A stretch of 64,000 nucleotides of DNA from JAJEFO01 sp009843725. GTDB taxonomy: Bacteria > Pseudomonadota > Alphaproteobacteria > Rhodobacterales > Rhodobacteraceae. The stretch covers positions 1-64,000 of the forward strand of contig CBDEUJ010000005.1 of assembly GCA_965243215.1 (NCBI GenBank). Reading direction: 5' to 3'. A program made the position numbers and the translations under genes. How positions within the stretch are numbered: position 1 is the stretch's first letter; every line of letters begins with the position of its first letter. The notes under the pieces are model-generated. The model was not told where the DNA came from and did not search any database. It worked only from the letters and a program-made list of their open reading frames with translations. Positions 16,348 to 26,249 of this stretch are shown here, one piece after another.

Positions 16348-17455
16348 GCCCGACCCCCTGACCCGGCCATGACGGCTTCAGCCGTCGCGCGGCACGCAGT
16401 TCGCGAACGGGCCCAGACGTCGTCCCGCCGGGCAGTTCGACCGGCGCAATGTCCCGCATGCCGTGGAGGCCCCTTCCCGTTGGCCCTCCTCGTGGACGAA
16501 GAGCGTGACGGACGCGTGGACGATACGTCCTCCAGCGCCAACGAGGCCGCAAGCGGTCCTTCCTTCCGCCGTGTTCTCCTTTCAAGCTGGGCGCGCCCCG
16601 ACCAATGCACGAGACAGGGTGACGCTCCTCGAGACGCCGGGGTGGCACACGGTGCCATGCATCCCGCACAGGACCAGCGCGCAGAAGAGAATCCAGGTGA
16701 TGGGGCAGTTCCGCGTGCCCAATCTTGCGAGCTGCTTTGCGGGCGCCATGAGCAACGAGTTGAATGCCGCCAGATTCCGGAACAGCTCAACGCACATCGG
16801 CCAAGGCAGCGTGCCGCCCGGTGCACCGCCGGGGGTCTGCGAGAATGGTGGCTGCGATGGCGACATTCTCCTCGAAATCGTCGTTCACGGCCAGCGGCAT
16901 CGACCGTGTCATGATCGTCACCCGCGGGGCGGATGCGGCGAAGTGGCGAACATCGTTCCAAATGACGTTTCTCTCGCTTGTGCGGCAACATTCAGAACTC
17001 CACGAATGAAAGTCAGCTGAGGCAGAAATCTCCTGTCCGCCATCTGTACCCATCTGTACACATCTACACATCCGGGCGGGCTTTCGGAACACTGCGATGC
17101 GGAAATCTGCCCGCCGCGGACCGGCTTCATGGTGGTTGGCCCGCAGGACATCAGGTTCGCACCCGACATTCTCAAGCGTCTGCGGCTTTCCGATCAGCTG
17201 ACCCAACCACGGCGGCGCCAGACAGGCATGCTCGGTGACGACCCCGTCCGCGCCACGCAGGAGGCAATCTCCATCCCGCTGCCACCGCGCGACCAATCAT
17301 TGCCAATCCGACAAGTTGCGCGCTCATGTGCTCAGCGGGCAAAGTGCGGATCAAGAGGTTCTGCACCCTGAAACGGGACAAGGATCCGCTTAAGGACGTG
17401 CCAAAGTGCCTTGCGTCAGACTGCCTTATCAAGTATCCGGCCCTCCCAGCCCTGC
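16348..17455. other. 1.1-kb region without a supportable gene
   Basis: Frames on both strands are open in places, for example a hydrophobic 70-codon stretch on the minus strand near 16582-16800, but none has a family resemblance, a good ribosome site or a consistent codon pattern. I regard it as eroded DNA between the broken exporter and tRNA-Ser. Confidence 0.35.
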
Positions 17456-17545
17456 GGAGAGGTGCCGGAGCGGTCGAACGGGGCGGTCTCGAAAACCGTT
17501 GTGGGTGCAAGCCCACCCAGGGTTCGAATCCCTGTCTCTCCGCCA
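17456..17545 (+). tRNA. tRNA-Ser (anticodon CGA)
   Basis: A 90-base class II tRNA. The acceptor stem is GGAGAGG (17456-17462) pairing with TCTCTCC (17535-17541), the discriminator is G and CCA is encoded. The anticodon stem CGGT/ACCG encloses the loop CTCGAAA, which gives anticodon CGA and reads UCG. The long variable arm (GTGGGTGCAAGCCCACC) is typical of serine tRNAs. The T-arm is CAGGG-TTCGAAT-CCCTG. Its 3' end is the target of a site-specific integration. Confidence 0.95.
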
Positions 17546-17548
17546 CTT
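17532..17548 (+). repeat. attL-like direct repeat within the 3' end of tRNA-Ser
   Basis: CTGTCTCTCCGCCACTT, covering the last T-arm/acceptor bases, CCA and three bases beyond. It is identical to 20316-20332. Confidence 0.75.
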
Positions 17549-17572
17549 TGGGGTCTGGGCGACGCACCCCAA
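17548..17572 (+). terminator. Hairpin after tRNA-Ser
   Basis: TTGGGGT (17548-17554) and ACCCCAA (17566-17572) can form a 7-bp stem with an 11-base loop three bases after the CCA end. No strong T-run follows, so it may act as a weak or processing-type terminator. Confidence 0.4.
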
Positions 17573-17701
17573 TACTCTGACAATAGGGAATTTTCGGCGT
17601 TTTCGCACTCACTGCGGCTCTTCGTCCGCTTGATCTGCTGCGCATTTTGCTACGCAATTTGCTGCACAAACGCGGGAATTCTCTGCCCTGAGCATCGCAA
17701 G

Positions 17702-18260
17702 ATGAGGCCGTCTCTACCATCTCCGCCGCCACGTCCCGCGCCAATATCGCGGCGTTGACCCACATGAGTTGGTCTGGATCAGCCTGCATATCGGCTTGGG
17801 GACGGTCGCCCGCAGCAGGGCGGACCGCGCGTGCAGCCAGATGAGCGAAGCCTGGCAGGCGCGGCTGGCCGGGGACGGCGATAATGCCGCGGCACGCCAC
17901 GAGGCAACACGCGACCTGGCCCCGGGCGTGGGGGCTATCGGTATCTGGGTTCCGGCGCTGTCGCAAAGTTGCCGGCAGCGGCCGTTCTTGGATGCGTCGA
18001 GGCCATCCCAATCCCCGCGAACCAACCTGACCCGGCTGAAGCCGCCGTCCTTTTTCGCACCGCTCCCGAGCCGCGCTTCACGGTCACCAAGGCGCTGGAG
18101 CTCCTTTGGACGCCGGCCAAGGAGAAGACGCTGGGCAAGAGCGAAGACCAGCTCCGTGCTGAGAGGCACCGCGCAGGAAAGCGGCAAAGATGTTGTTCCT
18201 TGAACTGCTCTTGGCGTGGATATCCCGCGCCTTTTCGTTCGGATCGGGACGATTTCTCAA
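17702..18260 (+). pseudogene. Tyrosine-recombinase (integrase) pseudogene
   Basis: Conceptual translation shows the N-terminal half of a phage/island integrase of the type common in Rhodobacterales. It starts RLYHLRRHVPRQYRG...VWISLHIG (17709-17790), continues with SEAWQARLAGDGDNAA near 17840-17885, and after a frame change near 17928 goes on with GYRYLGSGAVAKLPAAAVLG and RFTVTKALELLWTPAKEKTL to about 18140. A further shift near 18180 follows. The core catalytic domain (R...HxxR...Y) is not found. It lies downstream of tRNA-Ser in the same direction, as expected for the integrase of an element inserted there. It is not functional. Confidence 0.6.
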
Positions 18261-18944
18261 TTAGCCCATCGAGGTGGCGGCAGTCCTGCGCAACCTGCCG
18301 TTTCTGTGGAACAACGTCCGTTACGCGGCAATTGCCCGGATTTGCGGGTCAATGGCGTCCGCCGGCCCTGCCCGCCAATGGTCAGAATTGACAGTATTTC
18401 AGGCAATTGCATGGCTTCTGCAAAGGAGCGCAGACAAGAGAGATGGAGGCTTTGCCGTTCGGTCGTCTGGTACCAATCTGGACGGTTCGACGCCCTGAAT
18501 TCACTGCGGAATCCAGTCATGCTGGCCAGGTGCGCGAGCAGGTCGGCTAGCAGCGCTTCCGATTCTTGACTTTGAGGGTCTCATCGAGCTGAACTGGCTA
18601 GCGAAAGACCTGACTGGTCGCTGGGGGCGCTTCGTCCCAAGTCTCGGCTCTTGAAACCGAACGCAGCGAATGGACGAATTGGATTCGGCTGGTTCTGACA
18701 CCATCGAATGGCTGGTCCGCGGAAGACCGCTGCGCCGCCGAAATCTCGTTGCCGCAAGCTCGAGCAATCCTTATAGGCACTCTGCACCTGCATCCGCTAC
18801 GCACGCAAAATTCTGCAGAGTCCTGCGTTGCGGTCATCCCCACACCCAAGCTGCTGCGTCATTGATCAAGGTCTGCTTTGACGGGCTGCACCGCAACATT
18901 CTGATGGCCCGCACAGCGGCAGATCTTGGCCGTTCGCAGCATCC
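18261..18944. other. Non-coding remainder of the tRNA-Ser islet
   Basis: About 680 bases with no recognisable gene on either strand; probably decayed remains of the integrase 3' half and cargo. Confidence 0.35.
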
Positions 18945-19862
18945 TTAAGGTGCGGTGATTGGCGGAGGCTTGCGTCGCTTGCCTGAAACTGCATTGCCCG
19001 CAATCGCCGCAAGCAGCACAGCACCGCCAATCAGCGTATTGAAGCTCGCTGTTTCACCAAGGAAGAGCCAGACCCAAAGCGGGCCCAGCAGTACCTCGGC
19101 CAGAGACAATAGGGCGAGCTCTGCAGCAGGGAGACTGCGTGACCCCAGCGTGTAGAGGATCAATCCTGCCCCCACCTGGAAGACCCCCATGCCCATGGAT
19201 ATCGTGCCGTCGTGCAAACTGAGGGCAACGGACAGCCCCGAGAACTGGCATATTCCGAATGTGACGACGACGGCGAACAGACCGGACAGAAATACCGATG
19301 GGAGCATTTCGACCGTCCGTCCCCATCGTAAGGCAACGGTGAAGACGGCGAAGCCTAGTGCCGACCCAAGTGCGGCAAGACTGCCTTTCAGGAGGGCGCT
19401 GCCGGACTTGTCGGCAACCATGATCGCGATCCCGCCCATGGCAACGGCAATCGCAACCCAGGTCGCGAGGCGCACGCGTTCGCGCAGAATGATCCAACCA
19501 AGGACCGCAGCCATAAAAGGTGCTGTTGCAAAGAGCAGCATTGCATTCGCGATCGAGGTATTCTGCATTGAGTAGATCCCGCCGGAGTAGGCTGCGACCA
19601 GCGAAAGCCCGGCGATAACCGAAGGAAATCCGGCGCGGCGGATCAGGACAAAGGGGCTTTCTCCCGACCGCAAGCGAATGACCACGTAAAGAAACAGCGA
19701 CATGCTGATTGATCGATAGAGCAAGATTTGCCAGACGACAGCGTCTTCGATCATGCGAACTCCAAGACCAACCGTTGACCACAGGACCCCGGCGGCAAAA
19801 ACCAAAAGCACACCGAACCTGCGGGCATCCGCTTTGGAAGTGGGAGGGGCCAATGATGTCAT
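18945..19862 (-). CDS. EamA/DMT-family permease
   Basis: About 305 residues with ten hydrophobic segments and the two EamA repeats of the drug/metabolite transporter superfamily. The first repeat contains GVLWSTVGLGVRM and a YRSISMSLFLYVV helix; the second begins near LLKGSLAALGSALGFAVFTV and has AEVLLGPLWVWLFLGE. The substrate is unknown; family members export amino acids, metabolites or drugs. The Met at 19862 is preferred because it begins just before the first helix, but the frame extends to an ATG at 19934. It is the only intact gene inside the tRNA-Ser islet, so it may be acquired cargo. Confidence 0.85.
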   Translation of the reverse strand: MTSLAPPTSKADARRFGVLLVFAAGVLWSTVGLGVRMIEDAVVWQILLYRSISMSLFLYVVIRLRSGESPFVLIRRAGFPSVIAGLSLVAAYSGGIYSMQNTSIANAMLLFATAPFMAAVLGWIILRERVRLATWVAIAVAMGGIAIMVADKSGSALLKGSLAALGSALGFAVFTVALRWGRTVEMLPSVFLSGLFAVVVTFGICQFSGLSVALSLHDGTISMGMGVFQVGAGLILYTLGSRSLPAAELALLSLAEVLLGPLWVWLFLGETASFNTLIGGAVLLAAIAGNAVSGKRRKPPPITAP

Positions 19863-20315
19863 GCCGTGCGATTCAATGAAGCTCGCTTGCACGATAGCCT
19901 CTCGGAGCGGTCTCGTATCCCTCATATGCGACATTCACGCAATTCGTCAGAGAGCCTGACTGCAGAATTCCCATGCGATCAGAGCCTCCGCAACTGACCG
20001 ATGGCCAATGACCGGTTTCGAGGACCTGCGCTGCAACGACATCGGCTTGGACCGTCGGCAGCCAAGAACTGGAGCGCGTTGCTGCGGTTTCGCGACCTGG
20101 AGCACAACGGCTCGGCTGTCCGCATGCCGTGGCGCAGGGGGGTGTCGTTGGCGGCATTGATCAGCGCATAGTGGCAGTAGCCCAGAGAGTAGGGCGTCAG
20201 GTAACGAAAGTGGTCCAAATCTGTTGCACGTTTTGCTGCAAGACCTGCAGCGCGTCAGAGCGACAAGTCCATTTGCATCAACACCTTAACACATTGATAA
20301 ATATTAACTTTCGGA

Positions 20316-20332
20316 CTGTCTCTCCGCCACTT
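20316..20332 (+). repeat. attR-like direct repeat of the tRNA-Ser 3' end
   Basis: Identical to 17532-17548 over 17 bases, with different flanks on both sides and no tRNA body upstream. It is preceded by an unusually AT-rich stretch (about 20281-20310). Confidence 0.75.
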
Positions 20333-20497
20333 GAATCTCTAACTAGGCGCCGCCGATGCACCAGCTGGCGGCAGGCCAACATTCAGTGCCTGGAAACACC
20401 CCAAACATGAAATGGCGCAGGGGATTCGGCTAAGGAATTTCGTCGCCGATTCCTGATGCCTGCACGGAGATCCGCACTTCTCCTGTCTTTCGGTCTC

Positions 20498-21841
20498 TCA
20501 CACTGCCTGCAAGACTGGAGCAGTCCGGTCCTCAAAGAAGAACGCGCTTTCGCCGAAGGCCGGTTCGAGTTCATCCAGCCAGGTCGCCTGCGCGTCGAAT
20601 TTGGCAAAGAATGGCCGACCGACCCAGTCGGGATCGCGACCCTGCAGGAAGCGCAACATGAAGACCTTCTCGCCGGCGAGCCGCTGAACACCGAGCACCT
20701 CGACCTTTCCGGGTGTCGCGCTCATGCTCGGGCCGCGAACCGTACGGCCAAGACCTGAGACCTGTTGCACTGCTTGCCTGAACACGTCGTGGCAGCGCAC
20801 CAGCGGCACCTCGAAATAGCACTTTGCCCCCGTGTCCCGCTCTACGAACATGTAGTAGGGGACAATGCCGAGGCCGACCTGCGTACTCCACATGCGCGCC
20901 CAGACGTTCGGATCGTTGTTGACATGGTTGAGAAGCGGCGCCTGGCTGCGGATGATCGCGCCGGTGTCGCGGATGCGGCGGATCGCTTCGCGAACGACGT
21001 CGGTCCGCATTTCCTGCCAGTGATTGAAGTGCGCCATGATGGCGACATGGCGCCCTGCGCGCACAATGTGCTCCAGCAGGCGCAAAAGGTCATCGGCATC
21101 CTTGTCATGCACGAAACGGTGCGGCCAGAAGGTAAGCGCCTTGGTGCCGATCCGGATGTTCCTCACATGATCAAGCTTCGGATTGTCGACGAGGGGCCTC
21201 AAGTAACGTGCCAGCACACGGGTCTTCATGACCATCGGATCGCCGCCAGTGACCAGCAGGTCGGAGACATGCCTGTGAGAGGCGAGATGCTGATGAAGGC
21301 TCCGAGCATCATTTGACGCGATTTTCATCTCCTTGTCGCCAACGAACTGAGCCCAGCGGAAACAGAAAGTGCAGTAGGCATGGCAGGTCTGGCCCTTGCT
21401 CGGGAAGAACAGGACGGTCTCGCGGTACTTGTGCTGGATTCCCTCCAATGCCCCGTCCGCCCCGCCGGGTATGTTCAGTTCACGCTGCGCGGCAGGATGG
21501 GGATTGAGGCGGGCACGGATCTTGCCAACTGCGCCGTCGATTTCATGCGCTGGCGCTTCGCAGGCCAGCAGACCCGCAATACGATGAAAATCCTCGTCGG
21601 CAAGCATGCCTTTCTGCGGGAAAACCAGCTGGTAGACCGGATCATCAGGGATCCTGTCCCAGTCGATCAGCTCTTCGAGAACATACCGGTTGGTGCGGAA
21701 CGGCAGCACCTTGCTGACGACACGCATCGCGAACAGGTCTTCACCTCGCACGTTGCCATGTTCGGCAATCCTGTCGAGGTGCCTTGCGGTCAGTGCACGG
21801 TACCGGCCGTGCGGCTGATCCTTTCCTGTGTGTCTACTCAT
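20498..21841 (-). CDS. KamA-family radical SAM aminomutase
   Basis: The 447-residue protein carries the radical SAM cluster motif CHAYCTFC (C-x3-C-x2-C), followed by FRWAQF as in lysine 2,3-aminomutases. LLVTGGDPMVM is the SAM-binding segment and HVNNDPNVWARM...GIVPYYMF the later barrel strands. SATPGKVEVLG probably contains the PLP-binding Lys of the PGK type. KamA enzymes move the alpha-amino group of lysine (or glutamate) to the beta carbon; beta-lysine derivatives often serve as compatible solutes. No AblB acetyltransferase lies beside it, so substrate and role remain open. It appears to be a single-gene unit. Confidence 0.85.
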   Translation of the reverse strand: MSRHTGKDQPHGRYRALTARHLDRIAEHGNVRGEDLFAMRVVSKVLPFRTNRYVLEELIDWDRIPDDPVYQLVFPQKGMLADEDFHRIAGLLACEAPAHEIDGAVGKIRARLNPHPAAQRELNIPGGADGALEGIQHKYRETVLFFPSKGQTCHAYCTFCFRWAQFVGDKEMKIASNDARSLHQHLASHRHVSDLLVTGGDPMVMKTRVLARYLRPLVDNPKLDHVRNIRIGTKALTFWPHRFVHDKDADDLLRLLEHIVRAGRHVAIMAHFNHWQEMRTDVVREAIRRIRDTGAIIRSQAPLLNHVNNDPNVWARMWSTQVGLGIVPYYMFVERDTGAKCYFEVPLVRCHDVFRQAVQQVSGLGRTVRGPSMSATPGKVEVLGVQRLAGEKVFMLRFLQGRDPDWVGRPFFAKFDAQATWLDELEPAFGESAFFFEDRTAPVLQAV

Positions 21842-22831
21842 ACTTCCAATACCCCCGTCTCTGGGTTCCCAACGGCAATCCGGTGGCTGCTTCCTGACTT
21901 CATCGGAACCGACCGACCGACATGTCGGCGGCCACGCTCATTTGGTGGCGCAAGGCGCATGCATGCGTCGGCGAGCCGAATCCGGGCAGCACGTTCCAGA
22001 CCACAGGGATTCATGCCGTCGACTGAAGCGCAATGCGTTCCAGCCCTGACGACTGAATTCACGGCTCGTCGGGGTGGCCAACGCCCCACGCGGTGCAAAT
22101 GCGACGCACCCGGACGCTTCGTGTCGTTTCCCGCATTGCCTGAGGTTCCGGCACGGCATGGGCTGCGCAATGCCGTCTCGAAGTTCGGCGGGTGTCCCGC
22201 CCTTCCAGCTTAGATAAACGCTTCCGGCCCGGGCAATCGCTGGCGGATGAAATCGCTTCAGTCAAACTCATGACCCCCTGATCATACGCCATCAGGCCCG
22301 AATTTGCGAGCAAAAAGCTGCCGAGGGCCAGTTTGTCGCACTTGGCGCGGAAAGGCGCAGCGAAAAGACGGGTCAGGTGACAATGGCTCCGCGCCTCGTC
22401 CAGAGCCGCCAGACAGGCACGGTCCCGGCCAAAAAATGCAGGCCCTTGCCGCGCTCGGAGTGTCGGACCCGTTGGGCCTTCTGGCACCCTGTGCCTGAAG
22501 CCTGCGATCATGCATCCGGCGTAGCGCGCGAATTCACGCGCCCGCCGCCCCGCGCCGAAACGGGATTCACGGTCGCGATCGATTGGCGGCCGGCCTTGTC
22601 CTGAAGTGCCAAGGGCAACGGTGCCGCACACGTCTTGCGATTGTCGTCGCAAGCCCGTCAACTTGATTGCGTGCTCTCCCCTTCCTTCGCACGCTTTGGC
22701 GACGGCAGCCGCACGGACCAAACTGATCTCCGGACACTGAATTGCGGTTCGTTCGCAGCGGACCTTGGAGCTGCCGTGACGTCACGAGTTCGGGCAGGAC
22801 ACAATCACGTGCAGACACGCGCCATGACGGT
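21842..22831. other. About 1 kb without a supportable gene
   Basis: A 220-codon frame on the minus strand (22059-22721) lacks a recognisable domain, a membrane or signal segment and a convincing ribosome site. I take the region to be non-coding or eroded; it includes the promoter zone of the kamA-like gene. Confidence 0.3.
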
Positions 22832-23833
22832 TCAGCCGCCCAGCATCCATTTCCCGTCTGGCCAGAACGCATGAAAGGCGAACGCGAACATCACGTCATG
22901 CGGGACGTCCCGAGCCTGCGCATCACGCACCCGGATCGTGCCGACGTCCTTCCCCGCACCGATGTCGCTCGAATCCAGCGCGGAGGCCTGCCCGCTCGTC
23001 CACGAAATCGTCACGCCCGCCTCGGTCACCTGGCCCTCCTCGCGCAAACGGCTCACCGGCCAGGCCTGATCGCCTACACGGACCACGCGCGCCAAGGCAG
23101 GAATGCCGTGCGGCGGGAGTTCGCCAGCGTAGAGAAAAGGGCGCAGCGAGGAATCGTAGGACACGTACGGATTTCGCCCGTACATCCTAGGCCACTTGGG
23201 CTGGTCCATGACCAGGCCATCCGGATTCCTGACCTTGAACTCCGCCCAGCTTTCCATCCATGACGGCAGCGGCACGAGTTCGGTGCCAGTCAATTCGCCC
23301 ACGATGCCCGTGCCGATGGCCTGCTGCCACCAGCTCTCCGTTTCGCGGTCGAACATCACCATGTCGGAATTCCTGAGCTTTCCGGACACACCGAAGGTCA
23401 GGACCCGCCCGTCCACGCGCCTGTCAAAGGTCAACCCCGAATTGCAAAGCGGACAGAACGTCACGGCCACAGGCACGCCGCCAACCGTGTCGTTCACGAT
23501 CTCGTGCCAAGTCAGGTAGCGCACCGGATAGGACCGCGGCACGGAACCGTCTATCTCGACCGTGATCACCGGCTCCCTGTCCCCGATCGTGTCCTCTTCG
23601 GCAACGGCTATGAACTCAGGGGCGCTGAGCGCCGGGATTCCGTCCCTTGGCGGTCCGCCGGACATGATCTCCCTCCAGTTCTCGATGCTCGTGGTCTCGA
23701 AATCCGTGTTTGGCCATTCGTGCTTCCAGAACGCGGGTTCTGCACTCGCCTTGCCGTGGTCGAACAAGCCGGGCCCGGCCGTGCCCAGCCCAAGAGCCAG
23801 CACCAAGACGCAGAACGAGCGGATGATTTGCAT
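22832..23833 (-). CDS. DUF3179-domain exported protein
   Basis: The 333-residue protein starts with a signal peptide (MQIIRSFCVLVLALGLGTAG, cleavage near 30) and continues with the DUF3179 core: YLTWHEIVNDTVGGVPVAVT, then FCPLCNSGLTFDRRV with its paired cysteines, and LRNSDMVMFDRETESWWQQ. GGGGAGA before the ATG at 23833 supports this start over a longer frame. The function of the family is not established; the CxxC site and periplasmic location suggest metal binding or redox chemistry. Confidence 0.85.
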   Translation of the reverse strand: MQIIRSFCVLVLALGLGTAGPGLFDHGKASAEPAFWKHEWPNTDFETTSIENWREIMSGGPPRDGIPALSAPEFIAVAEEDTIGDREPVITVEIDGSVPRSYPVRYLTWHEIVNDTVGGVPVAVTFCPLCNSGLTFDRRVDGRVLTFGVSGKLRNSDMVMFDRETESWWQQAIGTGIVGELTGTELVPLPSWMESWAEFKVRNPDGLVMDQPKWPRMYGRNPYVSYDSSLRPFLYAGELPPHGIPALARVVRVGDQAWPVSRLREEGQVTEAGVTISWTSGQASALDSSDIGAGKDVGTIRVRDAQARDVPHDVMFAFAFHAFWPDGKWMLGG

Positions 23834-24229
23834 GGACTGTCTCCCCATTCCCGACATGCCTCCCAATCTCTTGCAGATCGTGGCATCCGCTCCCGAGACA
23901 TGACAGCCCCAATCACGCGAGATTGATCGCCGCGTCGGCGCAGACCTGTTCCAGACAGGGACGTGGTGCTTGCGCTACGCCCCCGCCCTGGTCATGCCGT
24001 GCAATTGCCGTCATGTCGTGTAACCGACACCTGGTCTGATGAATGCAGCCACCGCCGCAGGGAATGCTCCTGCGTATTCCGTCGCGCCTGCAACAGATTC
24101 GAATTCTGGCAAGTCGTGCTGCAGTGCAGCACCATGTCCGCAATTTCGAGTCACGCCAGGATGTGAACTGGTGTATGGTTTTTCCTGGCGGAAGCGAAAT
24201 TGACATCTCACGTGGGACGAGAGGGACCG
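23834..24229. other. 396-bp divergent intergenic region
   Basis: Lies between the divergent DUF3179 and DUF6314 genes and should hold their promoters. No small gene is evident. Confidence 0.3.
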
Positions 24230-24679
24230 ATGGAATCGCTTGCTGAGGCAAGGTCGGCCGAAATTGCATCGCTTTGGTCTCTCGTCGGCCAATGGTCGCT
24301 GGTGCGCCAGATCCGGCATGCCGACGGTCGCACGAATTCTCTCACTGGCGAGGTCGTGTTCACTCGTTCGGGTTCCCGATTGATTCAGGACGAGTCCGGG
24401 CTGCTCCGGCTCGACGACCAGGCTCTCGAGGCCCGCCAACGCCTTGTCTGGAAGCAGGACGGGTCTTTGTTGAGGGTTCATTTCGCGGACATGCGACCGT
24501 TTCACGAATTCCCTCTTGGAATCGCCGATCCCGAGGCGGTCCATGATTGTCCGCCGGATCGATACCATGTCGCCTACGACTTTGCGCATTGGCCGATCTG
24601 GGGGAGCGTGTGGACCGTGACCGGGCCGCGCAAGGACTACGTCATGAACTCCACCTACACGCCCGATCAAGGCGGGTGA
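24230..24679 (+). CDS. DUF6314-family protein
   Basis: A 149-residue cytoplasmic protein with a beta-rich, calycin-like pattern. The C-terminal half shows the family's conserved stretches: MRPFHEF, HDCPPDRYHVAYDF, WPIWGSVWTVTGPRKDY. ATG at 24230 has GAGAGGG just upstream; the frame extends further but without similarity. Function unknown. Confidence 0.8.
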   Translation: MESLAEARSAEIASLWSLVGQWSLVRQIRHADGRTNSLTGEVVFTRSGSRLIQDESGLLRLDDQALEARQRLVWKQDGSLLRVHFADMRPFHEFPLGIADPEAVHDCPPDRYHVAYDFAHWPIWGSVWTVTGPRKDYVMNSTYTPDQGG

Positions 24680-24882
24680 CGAAGAACAAGTCCAGCAATT
24701 CAGGTTCATTTTCTTGCCTTTGCTGCGCTCGGCCGTGACTGCGGCCCGAGCGATGTCCGCGCCCGTGAATCCGTTTCGATTGCGCACTGTCGCATCGCCT
24801 GTCCGCACTTTGCCACCTTGCACGTTCGAGGTGTCGCATGATATGCGCCCGCCAAAGGAATCCTGAACAGAGGAACAGGCCC

Positions 24883-25482
24883 ATGACAACGCTCGCCACC
24901 CGTCCGGTTCTTGCTGACACGTTCTGGGAAACGACCGAGACCGGAATCTGGATCAAGCGTATCGCCCTCGTTGTCGCGGGCGTTCTTGCCCTGACGATTG
25001 CGGCTAAGCTCAAGGTGCCCATGTGGCCGGTTCCGATCACCATGGGCACCTTTGCGGTCCTGGCGATCGGCACGGCCTACGGCCCGGCCCTCGGCCTGTC
25101 CACCATTCTGGTTTACCTGCTCGTCGGCGCATTCGGGCTTGATGTCTTCGCCGGCAACTCGGCCGGGACAACCGGCTTGACCTACATGATGGGCACCACC
25201 GGCGGCTACCTTGCCGGATACGCCCTTGCCGCAACGGCGCTCGGCTGGTTCGCCCGCAAAGGCTGGGACAGGGACATCAAGTGGATGGCCCTGGCGCTGC
25301 TGATCGGCAACGCGATCATCTACCTGCCCGGCCTGCTTTGGCTTGGTCAAGTCGTGGGCTGGGACAAGCCTGTCCTGGCGTGGGGCCTCTGGCCGTTCCT
25401 GATCGGCGACGCATTGAAGCTCGTGCTTGCCGCACTTGTCATTCCGGGCCTCTGGAAACTGGTGGGCGACGCCCGAGCCTGA
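24883..25482 (+). CDS. bioY: BioY biotin transporter (ECF S component)
   Basis: The 199-residue membrane protein has about six hydrophobic helices and BioY motifs: KLKVPMWPVPITMGTFAVL, LGLSTILVYLLVGAFGLDVF, and a glycine-rich GLTYMMGTTGGYLAGY loop. BioY takes up biotin, alone or with EcfA/EcfT; no ECF energising genes are nearby. ATG at 24883 has GAGGAAC upstream. It stands alone and convergent with ccmB. Confidence 0.92.
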   Translation: MTTLATRPVLADTFWETTETGIWIKRIALVVAGVLALTIAAKLKVPMWPVPITMGTFAVLAIGTAYGPALGLSTILVYLLVGAFGLDVFAGNSAGTTGLTYMMGTTGGYLAGYALAATALGWFARKGWDRDIKWMALALLIGNAIIYLPGLLWLGQVVGWDKPVLAWGLWPFLIGDALKLVLAALVIPGLWKLVGDARA

Positions 25483-25592
25483 GACATTTGCAGCCAAGTT
25501 GGACGCCTTGCCCTGCGCGGCCACGTGACGTTTTCATCGCGATGCCCGTCGTGGAGTTCATCGCGTGCGCTGGCATCCTCGCTTCGTCCTGA

Positions 25593-26249
25593 TCAACGCA
25601 GGTTGCCGCGAAGGGTCATGGCACAGGCAAAGGGCAGGACGGCAAGGCTGCCAAGCGTGATCAGCGCCAGCAGGAGCAGCGGCATGGCGTTGCCCTGCCC
25701 GGCAGCGGTGCGGCTGACGGCCTCGGACCCGAAGATCAGGGTCGGCACGTATAGCGGCAGCACAAGCAGGGACAGGAGAAGCCCGCCTCGTTTCAGCCCG
25801 ACCGTCAGAGACGCGCCGAAGGTGCCAATCATCGAAAGCGCCGGCGTGCCGATCAGCAGGCTCACGACCAATGAGCCATACGCCGCGGACGGCAGGTTGA
25901 GCAGCAGAGCAAGAACCGGCGCCAGGAGAGACAAGGGCAACCCGGTCGTCAGCCAGTGAGCTGCAGACTTGGACAGTGCCAGAGCCTCGAGCGGAAGCGG
26001 TGCGGTTGCAAGAAGCTCGAGCGAGCCGTCCTCGAAATCCGTCGCGAAGATCCGGTCAAGCGAAAGGAGGCAGGCAAGCAACGCACCAACCCAAACCACG
26101 CCGGGTGCAATGGTCGCAAGACGTCCGGACTCAGGCCCGATGCCGAAGGGAACCAAAACGCAAGCGATCAGGAAGAAAGCAAGCGCCAGCCCGAAGCCAC
26201 CGCCCGCGCGAACGGCAAGCCTCAGGTCCCTCAGCACCAGGCGGATCAC
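25593..26249 (-). CDS. ccmB: Haem exporter subunit CcmB
   Basis: A 218-residue protein with six membrane segments and the CcmB pattern: an N-terminal cytoplasmic RDLRLAVRAGGG, then LSLDRIFATDFEDGSLELL and PLSLLAPVLALLLNLP. CcmB is the permease of the CcmAB(CD) ABC complex that releases haem-loaded CcmE in cytochrome c maturation. Its ATG overlaps the ccmA stop by four bases. The usual next genes ccmC, ccmD and ccmG do not follow: the next gene on this strand is kilobases away and unrelated. Confidence 0.92.
   Translation of the reverse strand: MIRLVLRDLRLAVRAGGGFGLALAFFLIACVLVPFGIGPESGRLATIAPGVVWVGALLACLLSLDRIFATDFEDGSLELLATAPLPLEALALSKSAAHWLTTGLPLSLLAPVLALLLNLPSAAYGSLVVSLLIGTPALSMIGTFGASLTVGLKRGGLLLSLLVLPLYVPTLIFGSEAVSRTAAGQGNAMPLLLLALITLGSLAVLPFACAMTLRGNLR

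Larger units (their letters stand above)
17532..20332. mobile_element. Degenerate integrative islet in tRNA-Ser
   Basis: A 17-bp direct repeat of the tRNA-Ser 3' end (17532-17548 and 20316-20332) bounds 2.8 kb. Inside are a frame-shifted tyrosine-recombinase gene right next to the tRNA, an intact EamA-type transporter, and non-coding DNA. The layout (tRNA, attL, integrase, cargo, attR) is that of an integrative element, now reduced and without a working integrase. Confidence 0.7.

Noticed and set aside
14458..16914. 818-codon plus-strand frame
   Set aside because: Antisense to the RND exporter; very rich in Arg, His and Gln, no family resemblance.
17172..18011. Minus-strand frame containing AERQGFEPW
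   Set aside because: This peptide is the well-known false translation of the antisense strand of tRNA-Ser.
22059..22721. 220-codon minus-strand frame
   Set aside because: No ribosome site, no domain, no membrane or signal segment; resembles chance GC-rich reading frame.
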